Assembly: GCF_008692195.1 (NCBI RefSeq)
Contig: NZ_RXOM01000004.1
Span: forward strand, 1-64,000
From: Salegentibacter sp. R32
Lineage (GTDB): Bacteria; Bacteroidota; Bacteroidia; Flavobacteriales; Flavobacteriaceae
Reading direction: 5' to 3'
Length of the DNA stretch: 64,000 bases
Shown here: positions 17,024-25,664 of the stretch, one piece after another
Numbering within the stretch: the stretch's first letter is position 1
Layout: each line of letters starts with the position of its first letter
Notes under the pieces: model-generated
Databases searched by the model: none
Told to the model about the DNA's origin: nothing
Seen by the model: only the letters and a program-made list of their open reading frames with translations
Made by a program: the position numbers and the translations under genes

Positions 17024-17131
17024 CGTCACCCTGAACTTGATTCAGGGTCTCATCACAATAGTTTGTTTTTCAAATATAGTGTGAGATTCCGGATCAAGCC
17101 CGCCTCGCCGGCTGGCAGGTCCGGAATGACG
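17024..17131. repeat. Long dispersed inverted repeat carrying a nested palindrome
   Basis: Left arm CGTCACCCTGAACTTGATTC... and right arm TGAGATTCCGGATCAAG...CCGGAATGACG pair imperfectly over about 28 bases. A GC-rich CGCCTCGCCGGCTGGCAGG block interrupts the right arm. The element at 63112-63220 has the same layout. Confidence 0.6.
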
Positions 17132-17199
17132 GAGCTCAAGAATTAGTACATATTACAGATAATTAAAAATAGAAATAAGTTTAACCAAAAAAGAAGATT

Positions 17200-18051
17200 A
17201 TGATTTTAGAAGAAAAATTCACTTTAAATAACGGAGTAGCAATACCAAAATTAGCTTTAGGAACTTGGATGGTCGATAACGACGATGTGAGTGAAGCTGT
17301 ACAAGAAGCGATAAAATTAGGCTACCGCCATATCGATACGGCGCAAGCCTATCAAAATGAAGAAGGCGTTGGTAAAGGAATAAAAGCAAGCGGAATCGAC
17401 CGTAAAGAATTATTCATCACCACTAAATTGGCTGCTGAAGAAAAAACTTACGACGACGCTAAAAAAGCAATCAACGAGTCGTTCAAAAAATTAGATGTAG
17501 ATTATATCGATCTAATGATCATTCACAGTCCGCAACCTTGGAATGATTTCCGTGGCGGGAATTATGACGAAGGAAACTTAGAAGCTTGGAAAGCTTTAGA
17601 AGAGTTTTATGAAGCCGGAAAAATCAAAGCTATCGGGCTATCAAATTTTGAACAGTCTGATATCGAAAACATCCTAAACAACGGTCACGTAAAACCAGCG
17701 GTAAACCAGATTTTGGTTCATATTGGTAAAACGCCAAGCGAATTAATCGAGTTTGCTCAGAAAAACGACATCTTAACCGAAGGATATTCTCCACTTGGTC
17801 ACGGTGTGTTGATGGATCACGAGACCGTGAAAGAGATGGCAGATAAATATAACGTAAGTGTTGCGCAGTTAGCAATTCGTTACAGCCTGCAATTAGGCGT
17901 GTTGCCATTGCCAAAAACCACAAAATCAAAGCATATGCTAAACAACGCAGATGTAGATTTTGAGATTTCTGAAGAAGATATGACAACCTTGAAAAATGTT
18001 GAAGAGATCAAAGATTACGGCGATGCAAATCAAATGCCTGTATTTCAATAA
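17200..18051 (+). CDS. Aldo/keto reductase
   Basis: 283 residues, a full (beta/alpha)8 reductase of the DkgA/B type. The active-site residues are visible: GYRHIDTAQAYQNEEGVGKG (Asp and Tyr), TTKLAAEEKTYDDAKKA (Lys), and MIIHSPQPWN (His). KAIGLSNFEQSDIENIL and the LPLPKTTKSKHMLNN cofactor loop indicate NADPH preference. It would reduce aldehydes or dicarbonyls in the cytoplasm. A terminator follows. Confidence 0.92.
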   Translation: MILEEKFTLNNGVAIPKLALGTWMVDNDDVSEAVQEAIKLGYRHIDTAQAYQNEEGVGKGIKASGIDRKELFITTKLAAEEKTYDDAKKAINESFKKLDVDYIDLMIIHSPQPWNDFRGGNYDEGNLEAWKALEEFYEAGKIKAIGLSNFEQSDIENILNNGHVKPAVNQILVHIGKTPSELIEFAQKNDILTEGYSPLGHGVLMDHETVKEMADKYNVSVAQLAIRYSLQLGVLPLPKTTKSKHMLNNADVDFEISEEDMTTLKNVEEIKDYGDANQMPVFQ

Positions 18052-18081
18052 GATTAAACTGAATAGTTTTTATTGAAACAA

Positions 18082-18127
18082 AACCTCTCCGGAGCTCACT
18101 TTACAGAATTACGGAGAGGTTTTTTTA
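18082..18127 (+). terminator. Terminator after the aldo/keto reductase
   Basis: Perfect arms AACCTCTCCG (18082-18091) and CGGAGAGGT(T) (18112-18121) run directly into a T tract. Confidence 0.8.
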
Positions 18128-18170
18128 TGCTGAAAATTATTCAGCTGCTGAAATAGATAATTTCTGAAAA

Positions 18171-18770
18171 ATGAAAAATAACACAGAACATAAACCTGCT
18201 GAAGATCGCGATGCAATCATCAAAACCTTGAGAGATCAAGAAAGCGTTTGGATGAGCGATCCCGATATGCCAAGATTAGCTGAAGTTGCGAGCGAAGCGT
18301 TCAAAGTTTTAAAAGACTTCAACCTAGAATATGATCTTGAAAAAGGCAGAGCACTTTTTGGCGAATTGATTGGGAAAGATTTAGATGAAACCACCACGGT
18401 TTATCCGCCATTTTACACCAATTATGGCAAGAATATTTCTTTAGGAAAAGGCGTATTCATCAATCACGATTGCTCGATGCTCGACTTAGGCGGAATCGAA
18501 ATTGAAGATGAAGTAATGATCGGCCCGCGAGTGAGTATCACTTCAGAAAATCATCCCATTTCACCTAAAGATCGCAAAACTTTTGTTCCGGGAAAAGTGA
18601 CGATCAAGAAAAATGCGTGGATCGGTTCTAACGTAAATATTTTACCGGGCGTAACTATCGGTGAACATTCGGTTGTAGCTGTAGGAGCGGTGGTGAGCAA
18701 AGATGTACCGCCACGGACATTAGTTGGCGGAATTCCGGCGAAGGAATTGAAAAAATTAGAAGATTATTAA
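18171..18770 (+). CDS. Maltose/galactoside O-acetyltransferase family protein (copy 2)
   Basis: 199 residues, close paralogue of 15305-15868. Both share DETTTV, PFYTN, GKNISLGK-type, FINH, LDLGGIEIED, MIGPRV, SENHP and PGVTIGE blocks in the same order. A distinct N-terminal helix starts with EHKPAEDRDAIIKTLRDQ. Acetylates an unknown hydroxyl acceptor from acetyl-CoA. It lies after the terminator, so it may be transcribed separately from the first copy. Confidence 0.85.
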   Translation: MKNNTEHKPAEDRDAIIKTLRDQESVWMSDPDMPRLAEVASEAFKVLKDFNLEYDLEKGRALFGELIGKDLDETTTVYPPFYTNYGKNISLGKGVFINHDCSMLDLGGIEIEDEVMIGPRVSITSENHPISPKDRKTFVPGKVTIKKNAWIGSNVNILPGVTIGEHSVVAVGAVVSKDVPPRTLVGGIPAKELKKLEDY

Positions 18771-18816
18771 AAGCATATAATAATTTTTATTTTTAATGCT
18801 TTTATAAAATCAAAAT

Positions 18817-19533
18817 ATGGCAAAAATATTTATTACAGGTTCTAGTGATGGATTAGGATTTTTAACAGCTGAAGCTTTAATTCTGCAAAATCATAAGGTA
18901 TTTGTTCACGCAAGAAATGAAAGACGGGCAAAGGACTTAGCTGAAAACCTTCCCGGTACTGAAGATATCTTTATTGCGGAACTTAGTGATTTAGAACAAG
19001 TAAAAAAGTTGGCCGATAAAGTAAATAGTAAGGGGAAATTTGATGCCATTATTCACAATGCAGGAATTTTTTCTGGAGAGCATTTGTTTACGGTGAATGT
19101 GTTGGCACCTTATGTGTTAACTGCAAAAATAGAAAATCCTAACCGACTTATATATTTGAGTTCTACGATGCATAACGGTGGATGTGCTTTGAAAAGTGAT
19201 GCAGCTATCTCAGATGTGAATTATTCAGACTCTAAACTTCAGCTTACGATGTTGATGAGGTATGTTTCTAAAAAGTTTAAAGGAATTTACGTAAATGCAG
19301 TTAACCCCGGTTGGGTTCCTACAAAAATGGGAGGTGCAGGAGCTCCAGACAATTTACAGCAAGGCTACAAAACGCAGGTTTGGTTAGCAACAAGTGAAGA
19401 TAGCGAGGCAAAAGTAAGCGGTAAATATTTTTATCATCAACGTCGACAAGAACCACACTCGAATTGTTATGATACCGAAGCACAAGAACAATTGATTTCA
19501 ATTTGTGAAAAACTAAGTGGTGTTGAGCTTTAA
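18817..19533 (+). CDS. Short-chain dehydrogenase/reductase
   Basis: 238 residues. Nucleotide-binding GSSDGLGFLTAEAL near the N-terminus, HNAGIF for the NNAG motif, and LSSTMHNGG. The usual YxxxK catalytic pair is not clean: the region reads NYSDSKLQLTML, where YSDSK supplies Tyr and Lys. VNAVNPGWVPTKMGG is the typical post-catalytic segment. Cytoplasmic NAD(P)H oxidoreductase, substrate unknown. Confidence 0.85.
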   Translation: MAKIFITGSSDGLGFLTAEALILQNHKVFVHARNERRAKDLAENLPGTEDIFIAELSDLEQVKKLADKVNSKGKFDAIIHNAGIFSGEHLFTVNVLAPYVLTAKIENPNRLIYLSSTMHNGGCALKSDAAISDVNYSDSKLQLTMLMRYVSKKFKGIYVNAVNPGWVPTKMGGAGAPDNLQQGYKTQVWLATSEDSEAKVSGKYFYHQRRQEPHSNCYDTEAQEQLISICEKLSGVEL

Positions 19534-19598
19534 TAAAATTGAAGTCAAAAACCCAGAAAGGAAAATTATATTTAAAATAACTAAAAAGAAAGATTGAT

Positions 19599-20255
19599 AT
19601 GAAAGTTTTAATTATTGGAGCACACGGAAAAGTTGGACAACGAATTTCCAAAGCGATGAGTGCTGCAGAAGATGTTGAACCTACGGCGTTCATTAGAAAA
19701 GAGGAGCAAAAGCCACTTTTTGAAGAGATGGGCGTTGGTACGGTTGTAGAAAGTTTAGAAAATACGCCTGAAGCTATTGGCGAAGTGATCAAAAACTACG
19801 ATGCTGTGGTATTCACGGCAGGATCTGGTGGAAAAACCGGTCACGATAAAACAATGGAAATTGATTTAGACGGCGCGATCAAGTCGATTAATCAGGCTGA
19901 AAAACACGGCGTAAAGCGTTTTGTAATGGTAGGCGCTTCGCACAGTGACGATCGCTCGTATTGGGGAAAAGTAGACGGAATGAAACCGTATTACACTGCA
20001 AAACATTATGCTGATTTAGAGCTGAAAAGAAGTTCGTTAGATTATACGATTTTACGTCCCGTTCTTTTAACCGATGACGATGAAGCCGGAAAAGTCTTAA
20101 TGACCGAAAACCCGGATGAAGTAGGATCTGAAATTCCACGTCAGGCCGTTGCTGAAACAGTTCTAACCGTGCTAAAAGATTCAAAAACCTACGGAAAAGT
20201 GATTGAAATGAGTAAAGGTGATGATGAAATGGCTGAAGCTTTAGAGAAGTTGTAG
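19599..20255 (+). CDS. NAD(P)-binding oxidoreductase, atypical SDR (YwnB-like)
   Basis: 218 residues. Rossmann motif GAHGKVGQRISKAM, VVFTAGSGGKTG, VKRFVMVGASHSDD, then YYTAKHYADLELKRSSLDYTILRP carrying the YxxxK-like pair. The family includes flavin-reductase and NmrA-like redox sensors. Last gene of the detoxification run, with a terminator 30 bases downstream. Confidence 0.85.
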   Translation: MKVLIIGAHGKVGQRISKAMSAAEDVEPTAFIRKEEQKPLFEEMGVGTVVESLENTPEAIGEVIKNYDAVVFTAGSGGKTGHDKTMEIDLDGAIKSINQAEKHGVKRFVMVGASHSDDRSYWGKVDGMKPYYTAKHYADLELKRSSLDYTILRPVLLTDDDEAGKVLMTENPDEVGSEIPRQAVAETVLTVLKDSKTYGKVIEMSKGDDEMAEALEKL

Positions 20256-20284
20256 GAAAAAACTAATTTTACTTGATATTTATA

Positions 20285-20322
20285 AAGACCATTTGGCTAA
20301 ATCCAGCAGATGGTCTTTTTTT
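20285..20322 (+). terminator. Terminator closing the detoxification operon
   Basis: Arms AAGACCAT (20285-20292) and ATGGTCTT (20310-20317), followed by a T tract. Confidence 0.75.
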
Positions 20323-20352
20323 ATGAATATAATTCTCAAACTATTATTCTTA

Positions 20353-20385
20353 GCCTTTCATCGACATTAAATTTCAATCTATCGA
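20353..20385 (+). promoter_or_regulatory. Predicted LytTR direct-repeat pair upstream of H-NOX
   Basis: GCCTTTCATCGA (20353) and TCAATCTATCGA (20374) are 21 bases apart, two helical turns, as LytTR regulators require. Similar repeats occur at 26406/26427 and 26610/26632 around the LytTR gene of this cluster. Confidence 0.5.
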
Positions 20386-20487
20386 AATCTATTCAAAGGA
20401 GAGCATAATATGTAGATTTTTGAAGGATGAAGATAGAACTTCTATTCAAATAACTGAATTATAAATCAACTTTTTAAAAGGTTAGCT

Positions 20488-21099
20488 ATGAAAGGAATTG
20501 TATTTACTGAGTTTTTAGAAATGGTTGAAGAAAAATTTGGCATAGAAAACGTAGACCATATCATAAATTATTCAAGCCTTCCCTCAAAAGGATGTTATAC
20601 TGCAGTGGGTACTTACAATTTTGTAGAGATGCAACAACTTCTATTTCACTTAAGTAGAGTAACCAACATCTCTGTTAACGATTTAATTTACAACTATGGC
20701 CTTTACTTTTTTAAAACCTTAACAACCCAACATCCTTATATTTTTCAACACTATAATTCTGCTATAGATTTAGTCGCTTCTATAGAAGACCACATTCATG
20801 TTCACGTAAAAAAAATATATCCAGATGCAGAGCTTCCCTCCTTCAAGATTATAGATAAATCTTCAAAAAACTTAAGTTTAATATATAAATCAGAGCGATG
20901 TATGTATATGTTTGCAAAAGCATTAATGGAAAAAACATTTGAATATTACCAAGAAAATGTCGAAATTAATTTTGAACTCTTAAATGAAAAAGGTTCAGAA
21001 GTTAAGTTTTTAATAACATCATATGGAGGAGTTATCAAAGAAAGTAGAAATATTGGAGAGAGCTTTACAGCGAGAAAAAAATGCCCGGCGAAAAGCTGA
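20488..21099 (+). CDS. H-NOX (haem-nitric oxide binding) sensor
   Basis: 203 residues, full H-NOX length. The proximal haem ligand falls at His102 in DHIHVHVKKIYPDAELPSF. The propionate-binding YxSxR motif is present as YKSER (residues 133-137). Five residues after the Arg, where oxygen-binding H-NOX proteins carry a Tyr, a Phe is found, so a nitric oxide rather than oxygen sensor is likely (inference from my alignment). Cytoplasmic. The last 77 bases overlap the start of the following kinase gene, its expected partner. Predicted LytTR repeats lie about 100 bases upstream. Confidence 0.93.
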   Translation: MKGIVFTEFLEMVEEKFGIENVDHIINYSSLPSKGCYTAVGTYNFVEMQQLLFHLSRVTNISVNDLIYNYGLYFFKTLTTQHPYIFQHYNSAIDLVASIEDHIHVHVKKIYPDAELPSFKIIDKSSKNLSLIYKSERCMYMFAKALMEKTFEYYQENVEINFELLNEKGSEVKFLITSYGGVIKESRNIGESFTARKKCPAKS

Positions 21100-23392
21100 A
21101 GCTATTCTAGAAGAAAAATCTACAGAACTATATCAACTTTCAGAGGCTTTAAAAACCTCTAACCAAAAACTTTCTAAACTACTTAAAGAAAAAACCACAC
21201 AGTTAGAAGGTGTCTTTACCAATATTATAGATGCATACGTAGTCATAGATATTCATGGTTATGTATTAAATATGAATGAAGCCGCCAAACAGCTTTTAGG
21301 TTTTGACCATGAAAAAGAAAATATAAACTTAGTAGAACTGGTAAAATCAGAATATAAGTCTTATAGCAAAGATGCTTTTAAAAAATTATATCAACAAGGT
21401 ACTTTTTCTAATTATAAAGTAAAAATCCTAACTAAAAGCAAAAAAGAAAAAACCGTACAAATTAATGCCAGTATAATCTACGATGATAATGGAAACCCTA
21501 TAGCCGCCCAAGGGATAGCAAGAGACATTACCAATGAAAATTTACTAAAAACCCAATTAGAAGAACAAAAAAGGCAATTAGAAATCATCATGGATAATTC
21601 GCCTATTGGGATTAGCCTTTCAAAAACCGGTCAAGAAGGATTATTAATCGCCAATAAAAGACTCGCAAAATTACTAGGCTACACGCAAGAAGAACTAAAC
21701 AATTTAGACCCGCGGGAAATCACCCATCCTGAAGATAAAGAATGGTCTTTAAAATACTTGAAAAAATTACTCGAAGGAAAAATAGACCACTATTCCGTAG
21801 AGAAAAGGTATATCAAAAAAAATGGGGATGTTATCTGGGTAAAAACTTCAGCGGCGGCCGTTAAAGATGCTAAAAAAGAACATTTCTATACCGTAGCCAC
21901 CTTTGAAGATATTTCTAAAGAAAAAGAAGCTCTCGAAAAATTAAAAGAGTCAGAAAATAGGTTAGCGGCTCTTATTGTTAATCTACAAACAGGAATTCTT
22001 CTAGAAGATGAAGACCGAAATATCCTACTTACCAATACCCGTTTTTGTAATATGTTTGGTATTGAAGCTCTACCAGAAGCATTAGTGGGAATGGATTGTA
22101 CCAATGCTGCGGAAGAAAATAAAGTTTACTTCAAAAATGAAGAAGAGTTTGTAAATAGAATAGACGAATTACTTCAGCAGAAAAAAACAGCACTCAACGA
22201 TACTCTTTTCCTAAAAGATGGAAGGGTTTTCGAGAGAAGCTACATTCCTATTTATCATCAAAAAAATTACAAAGGCCATTTATGGAGCTATACCGATGTA
22301 ACCATACAGAAAAAATACAGGGAAAGCTTAAAAGCCCAAAAAGAAAAGTATAGCAGTATTATTGCCCACATGAACTTAGGTTTATTAGAAAATGATATAG
22401 AAGACAAAATAGTATTTTCTAACCAGACTTTTTCTAAAATGAGTGGTTACTCCCAAGAAGAACTTTTGGGCAAAAGAGCTATCGATTTATTCCTAACAAA
22501 AAAATCTTCTCAAGACTATTTCACCAGGGTTGAAAATAGAGACCCTAACACAGCCGATTCTTATGAGCTTCAGATTAAAAATAAACAAGGGGAAAAACGT
22601 TATTGGTTAATTAGTACAGCACCTAATTATGACGTTAAGGGCGATAAAATTGGTTCAGTTGGTATTCACCTAGACATCACCCAAATAAAAGAATTAGAAA
22701 AACAAAAAGAGCAACTGCTTAACAATCTAGAAAAACAAAATGAACAACTTAATGAATATGCTCATATTGTTTCTCACGATTTAAAATCTCCATTACGAAA
22801 TATTTCGGCCCTATTAAGTTGGACTAAAGAAGACTTTCAGAATAAGTTGGGAGAAGAAAGTTTAACCAACCTTGACCTTATGCAGAATAAGGTTGAAAAA
22901 ATGGACCATCTTATCGAGAACATCCTAAAATATTCCAGTATAGAAAGTGATATATTGACTGAAGAGAATATAAACTTGAACGAACTCATCAACACCATTC
23001 GGGAAATGATTTATATTCCTGAACATATTATGGTACAAGCTACCGGTAAGCTCCCCACAATAAGGGCAGATAAAACCCGAATACAGCAGCTATTTCAAAA
23101 TCTTATTGGTAATGCTGTCAATTATATAGACAAAGAGAAAGGACTTATAGAAATTAGCCATTCAGAAAATAATACACATCACATATTTTCTATAAAAGAT
23201 AACGGGATAGGCATTGCAAAAGAACATCACGAAAAGATTTTCAAAATTTTCAATTCGCTAGGGAACCACGAAAAATCTACAGGAATAGGCTTAAGTATCG
23301 TCAAAAAAATAGTCGATCTATACAAAGGCAAAATTTGGTTAGAAAGTGAAGTAGGTGAAGGCACTACTTTCTATTTCAGCATAAAAAAATAA
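21023..23392 (+). CDS. Multi-PAS soluble histidine kinase, H-NOX partner
   Basis: 789 residues, no membrane segment. An N-terminal coiled coil (1-60) precedes four PAS domains at roughly 60-170, 187-300, 313-425 and 445-560. A second coiled coil leads to HisKA with the phosphorylated His585 in AHIVSHDLKSPLRN. The ATPase has NLIGNAVNY, KDNGIGIA and STGIGLSIVKKIV. The start overlaps H-NOX by 77 bases, strong coupling. No receiver domain is attached. The kinase core is closely similar to the kinase at 24528-25559, including AH(I/M)VSHDLKSPLRNI and the GIGLSIVKKI end, so one arose by duplication. Confidence 0.92.
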   Translation: MEELSKKVEILERALQREKNARRKAEAILEEKSTELYQLSEALKTSNQKLSKLLKEKTTQLEGVFTNIIDAYVVIDIHGYVLNMNEAAKQLLGFDHEKENINLVELVKSEYKSYSKDAFKKLYQQGTFSNYKVKILTKSKKEKTVQINASIIYDDNGNPIAAQGIARDITNENLLKTQLEEQKRQLEIIMDNSPIGISLSKTGQEGLLIANKRLAKLLGYTQEELNNLDPREITHPEDKEWSLKYLKKLLEGKIDHYSVEKRYIKKNGDVIWVKTSAAAVKDAKKEHFYTVATFEDISKEKEALEKLKESENRLAALIVNLQTGILLEDEDRNILLTNTRFCNMFGIEALPEALVGMDCTNAAEENKVYFKNEEEFVNRIDELLQQKKTALNDTLFLKDGRVFERSYIPIYHQKNYKGHLWSYTDVTIQKKYRESLKAQKEKYSSIIAHMNLGLLENDIEDKIVFSNQTFSKMSGYSQEELLGKRAIDLFLTKKSSQDYFTRVENRDPNTADSYELQIKNKQGEKRYWLISTAPNYDVKGDKIGSVGIHLDITQIKELEKQKEQLLNNLEKQNEQLNEYAHIVSHDLKSPLRNISALLSWTKEDFQNKLGEESLTNLDLMQNKVEKMDHLIENILKYSSIESDILTEENINLNELINTIREMIYIPEHIMVQATGKLPTIRADKTRIQQLFQNLIGNAVNYIDKEKGLIEISHSENNTHHIFSIKDNGIGIAKEHHEKIFKIFNSLGNHEKSTGIGLSIVKKIVDLYKGKIWLESEVGEGTTFYFSIKK

Positions 23393-23397
23393 AGAAA

Positions 23398-24528
23398 ATG
23401 AAAGTTGTTCAAGCATACAAACAAAATAATACTTGGAACTATACCCAACCAAAAGTCAAACTGAATAATCCTTTGGTGTTGGTTTTTGCTGAAAGAACTT
23501 TACTCGAACAAGAAAAAATATTAAAAAATATTAGAGAAGAATTTCCTTATGAGCATATTATTTTCAGTTCTACTGCCGGAGAGATTATTGGTGACCAAGT
23601 ATTAGAAAATTCCATCGCTGTTACAGCAATAGAATTTGAAAAGAGCTCTTTCATTATAAAAAAAGCCAATCTTTTTGATTTTGATAAAGACTCCTATTTC
23701 ATCGGAAAAAATTTAATAGAACAATTACCTCTAGAAAATCTCAAACATTTATTTGTAATTTCTGAAGGGAGTTTTGTTAACGGTAGTAAACTCATTGAAG
23801 GCATAGAAAGCAAGCTTCCAAGTGATGTGAAAATTACCGGTGGCATCTGTGGCGACAACGATAAATTTGAAAAAACCTTGGTATCCTTTCAAACAGACCC
23901 TACAGAAGGAGAAATTGTAATTATTGGGTTTTATGGGGAAAGTTTAGAATTTTCTTATGCCAGTTGCGGAGGTTGGGTTCCTTTTGGCCCAGAAAGAGTC
24001 ATCACCAAATCTGACGGTAGTATTCTTTATGAAATAGACGGAATTCCAGCATTGGACATCTATTCTAAATACTTAGGAGAAAAAGCCTTAGAACTGCCAC
24101 AATCTGCATTGCTTTTTCCTTTAAATGTACAAGCGAGAGGAAAAGCCCAGCCCGTAGTAAGAACCATTTTAAATATAGACCAAGAAAACAAATCTATGAT
24201 TTTTGCGGGCGATGTTCCTCAAAATTCAAGAGTACAGCTTATGATGGCTTCAGTAGATGCCATTGTTCAAGGAGCTGCAGACGCTGCTACAGCAGCCATG
24301 AAAAACAGAGAAAAAAATCCTGAAGTAGCCTTTTTAGTAAGCTGTATTGGTAGAAAAATGATGATGAACCAACGTACGGAAGAAGAAGTAGAAGAAGTTT
24401 TAGAAATAATAGGAAACAATTCCGTAGCTTCAGGCTTTTATTCCTACGGAGAAATTGCACCCTTCAGCCAAGAAAAAAGTTGTGAGCTACATAACCAAAC
24501 CATGACCCTAACCTTAATTAGTGAATAA
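23398..24528 (+). CDS. FIST domain protein, NosP-type haem/NO sensor candidate
   Basis: 376 residues with a FIST_N domain (about 20-215: LVFAERTLLEQEKILKNI, SSTAGEIIGD, GGICGDND) and a FIST_C domain (about 220-370: LDIYSKYLGE, FAGDVPQNSRVQLM, VASGFYSYGEIAPF). FIST proteins next to histidine kinases have been shown in several bacteria to bind haem and respond to nitric oxide (NosP). It begins 5 bases after one kinase and overlaps the next by one base. Whether this copy binds haem cannot be told from sequence. Confidence 0.88.
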   Translation: MKVVQAYKQNNTWNYTQPKVKLNNPLVLVFAERTLLEQEKILKNIREEFPYEHIIFSSTAGEIIGDQVLENSIAVTAIEFEKSSFIIKKANLFDFDKDSYFIGKNLIEQLPLENLKHLFVISEGSFVNGSKLIEGIESKLPSDVKITGGICGDNDKFEKTLVSFQTDPTEGEIVIIGFYGESLEFSYASCGGWVPFGPERVITKSDGSILYEIDGIPALDIYSKYLGEKALELPQSALLFPLNVQARGKAQPVVRTILNIDQENKSMIFAGDVPQNSRVQLMMASVDAIVQGAADAATAAMKNREKNPEVAFLVSCIGRKMMMNQRTEEEVEEVLEIIGNNSVASGFYSYGEIAPFSQEKSCELHNQTMTLTLISE

Positions 24529-25559
24529 TGAGTACGCTATTAGAAAGACAAATACGAAAGCTTTTACCAGAAGATTTAGCGAACGATAAAAAGTTAAAAC
24601 CTTTTTTAGAAGCTGTAAAAAGTTCTTACAATAACCAAGAAGAGCAGTTTAACATGCTCCAACGGGCCATGCGAATAAGCTCTGAAGAATTGTTTGTAGC
24701 CAACCAAAAATTAAGTGAAGAAAGTAATGCACAGCAGGAGATTCTAGACAGTTTAAAATTGGTCATCAAATCTTTACAGCTAAAAGCTCCCGAAAAAAAT
24801 GAGAATTTAGATGTAATAGAACTTGCCAATTACTTAAAAGAACAAAGTGAAGAACTGAATAATGTTAGGGAAGAACAAGAAAATTTATTACAAAACCTTG
24901 AACATAAAAATGAAATCCTTTCTAATTATGCACACATGGTTTCTCACGATTTAAAATCGCCCTTGCGTAATATAAATACTTTACTTCATTTTATTTTAGA
25001 AGAAAAACCTGAACTTGCCAACGAATGTAAAGAATATATAAATTTAATTTCAAATAATTTAGAGAAAATGGATGCCTTAATTAATGGCATTTTAAATTAT
25101 TCAACCTTAGACAAAGAGCGACTTGGTAAAGAAGTTATTGATTTAAACGTACTCCTAAATCAACTTACAGAAGTAATTTATATCCCTAATCATATAGAGC
25201 TTCAGGTTCCAAAAAATTTCCCCACTATTTATGGAGATACGATTAGGATTCAGCAAATTTTTCAGAATATCTTACAAAATGCAATTAACAGCATAGAAAA
25301 AGAAAAGGGATTCATTAAAATCGACTTCAAAGACCGGGAAAGCTTTTGGGAGTTTTCCATTGAAGATAACGGCTTTGGGATCCCCCAACATCAATTTGAA
25401 AAAATATTCAGGATTTTTGAAAAAATAGATAACGACCAGCAAGCCACAGGGATTGGCCTATCCATCGTTAAAAAAATTATAGATTTCTATGACGGTAAAA
25501 TCTGGTTAGAGAGTGAAATAGATAAAGGAACTACTTTTTATTTTACCTTACCCAAATAA
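24528..25559 (+). CDS. Soluble histidine kinase, FIST partner
   Basis: 343 residues without a sensor domain of its own. The first 130 residues are charged helices, probably a coiled-coil interface for the FIST protein. His140 lies in AHMVSHDLKSPLRN, with N box NILQNAINSI, EDNGFGIPQ and ATGIGLSIVKKIIDF. Start overlaps the FIST stop (TAATG). The core resembles the H-NOX partner kinase. A short AT-rich hairpin (25602-25621) follows. Confidence 0.92.
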   Translation: MSTLLERQIRKLLPEDLANDKKLKPFLEAVKSSYNNQEEQFNMLQRAMRISSEELFVANQKLSEESNAQQEILDSLKLVIKSLQLKAPEKNENLDVIELANYLKEQSEELNNVREEQENLLQNLEHKNEILSNYAHMVSHDLKSPLRNINTLLHFILEEKPELANECKEYINLISNNLEKMDALINGILNYSTLDKERLGKEVIDLNVLLNQLTEVIYIPNHIELQVPKNFPTIYGDTIRIQQIFQNILQNAINSIEKEKGFIKIDFKDRESFWEFSIEDNGFGIPQHQFEKIFRIFEKIDNDQQATGIGLSIVKKIIDFYDGKIWLESEIDKGTTFYFTLPK

Positions 25560-25584
25560 AATTCTTATTTTAGGGATATAAATA

Positions 25585-25651
25585 ACCATTCTTGAAAAAA
25601 AAATCCTTTCTTTTAAGGATTCTTAATTATTCAAGCTATACCATTATCCTA
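25585..25651 (+). promoter_or_regulatory. Possible LytTR half-sites upstream of the response regulator
   Basis: ACCATTCTTGAA (25585) and ACCATTATCCTA (25640) resemble the ACCATTCATCGA repeats elsewhere in the cluster but are 55 bases apart, so they do not form a standard pair. The AAGGATT hairpin lies between them. Confidence 0.3.
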
Positions 25652-25664
25652 AACTAAGAACTCT

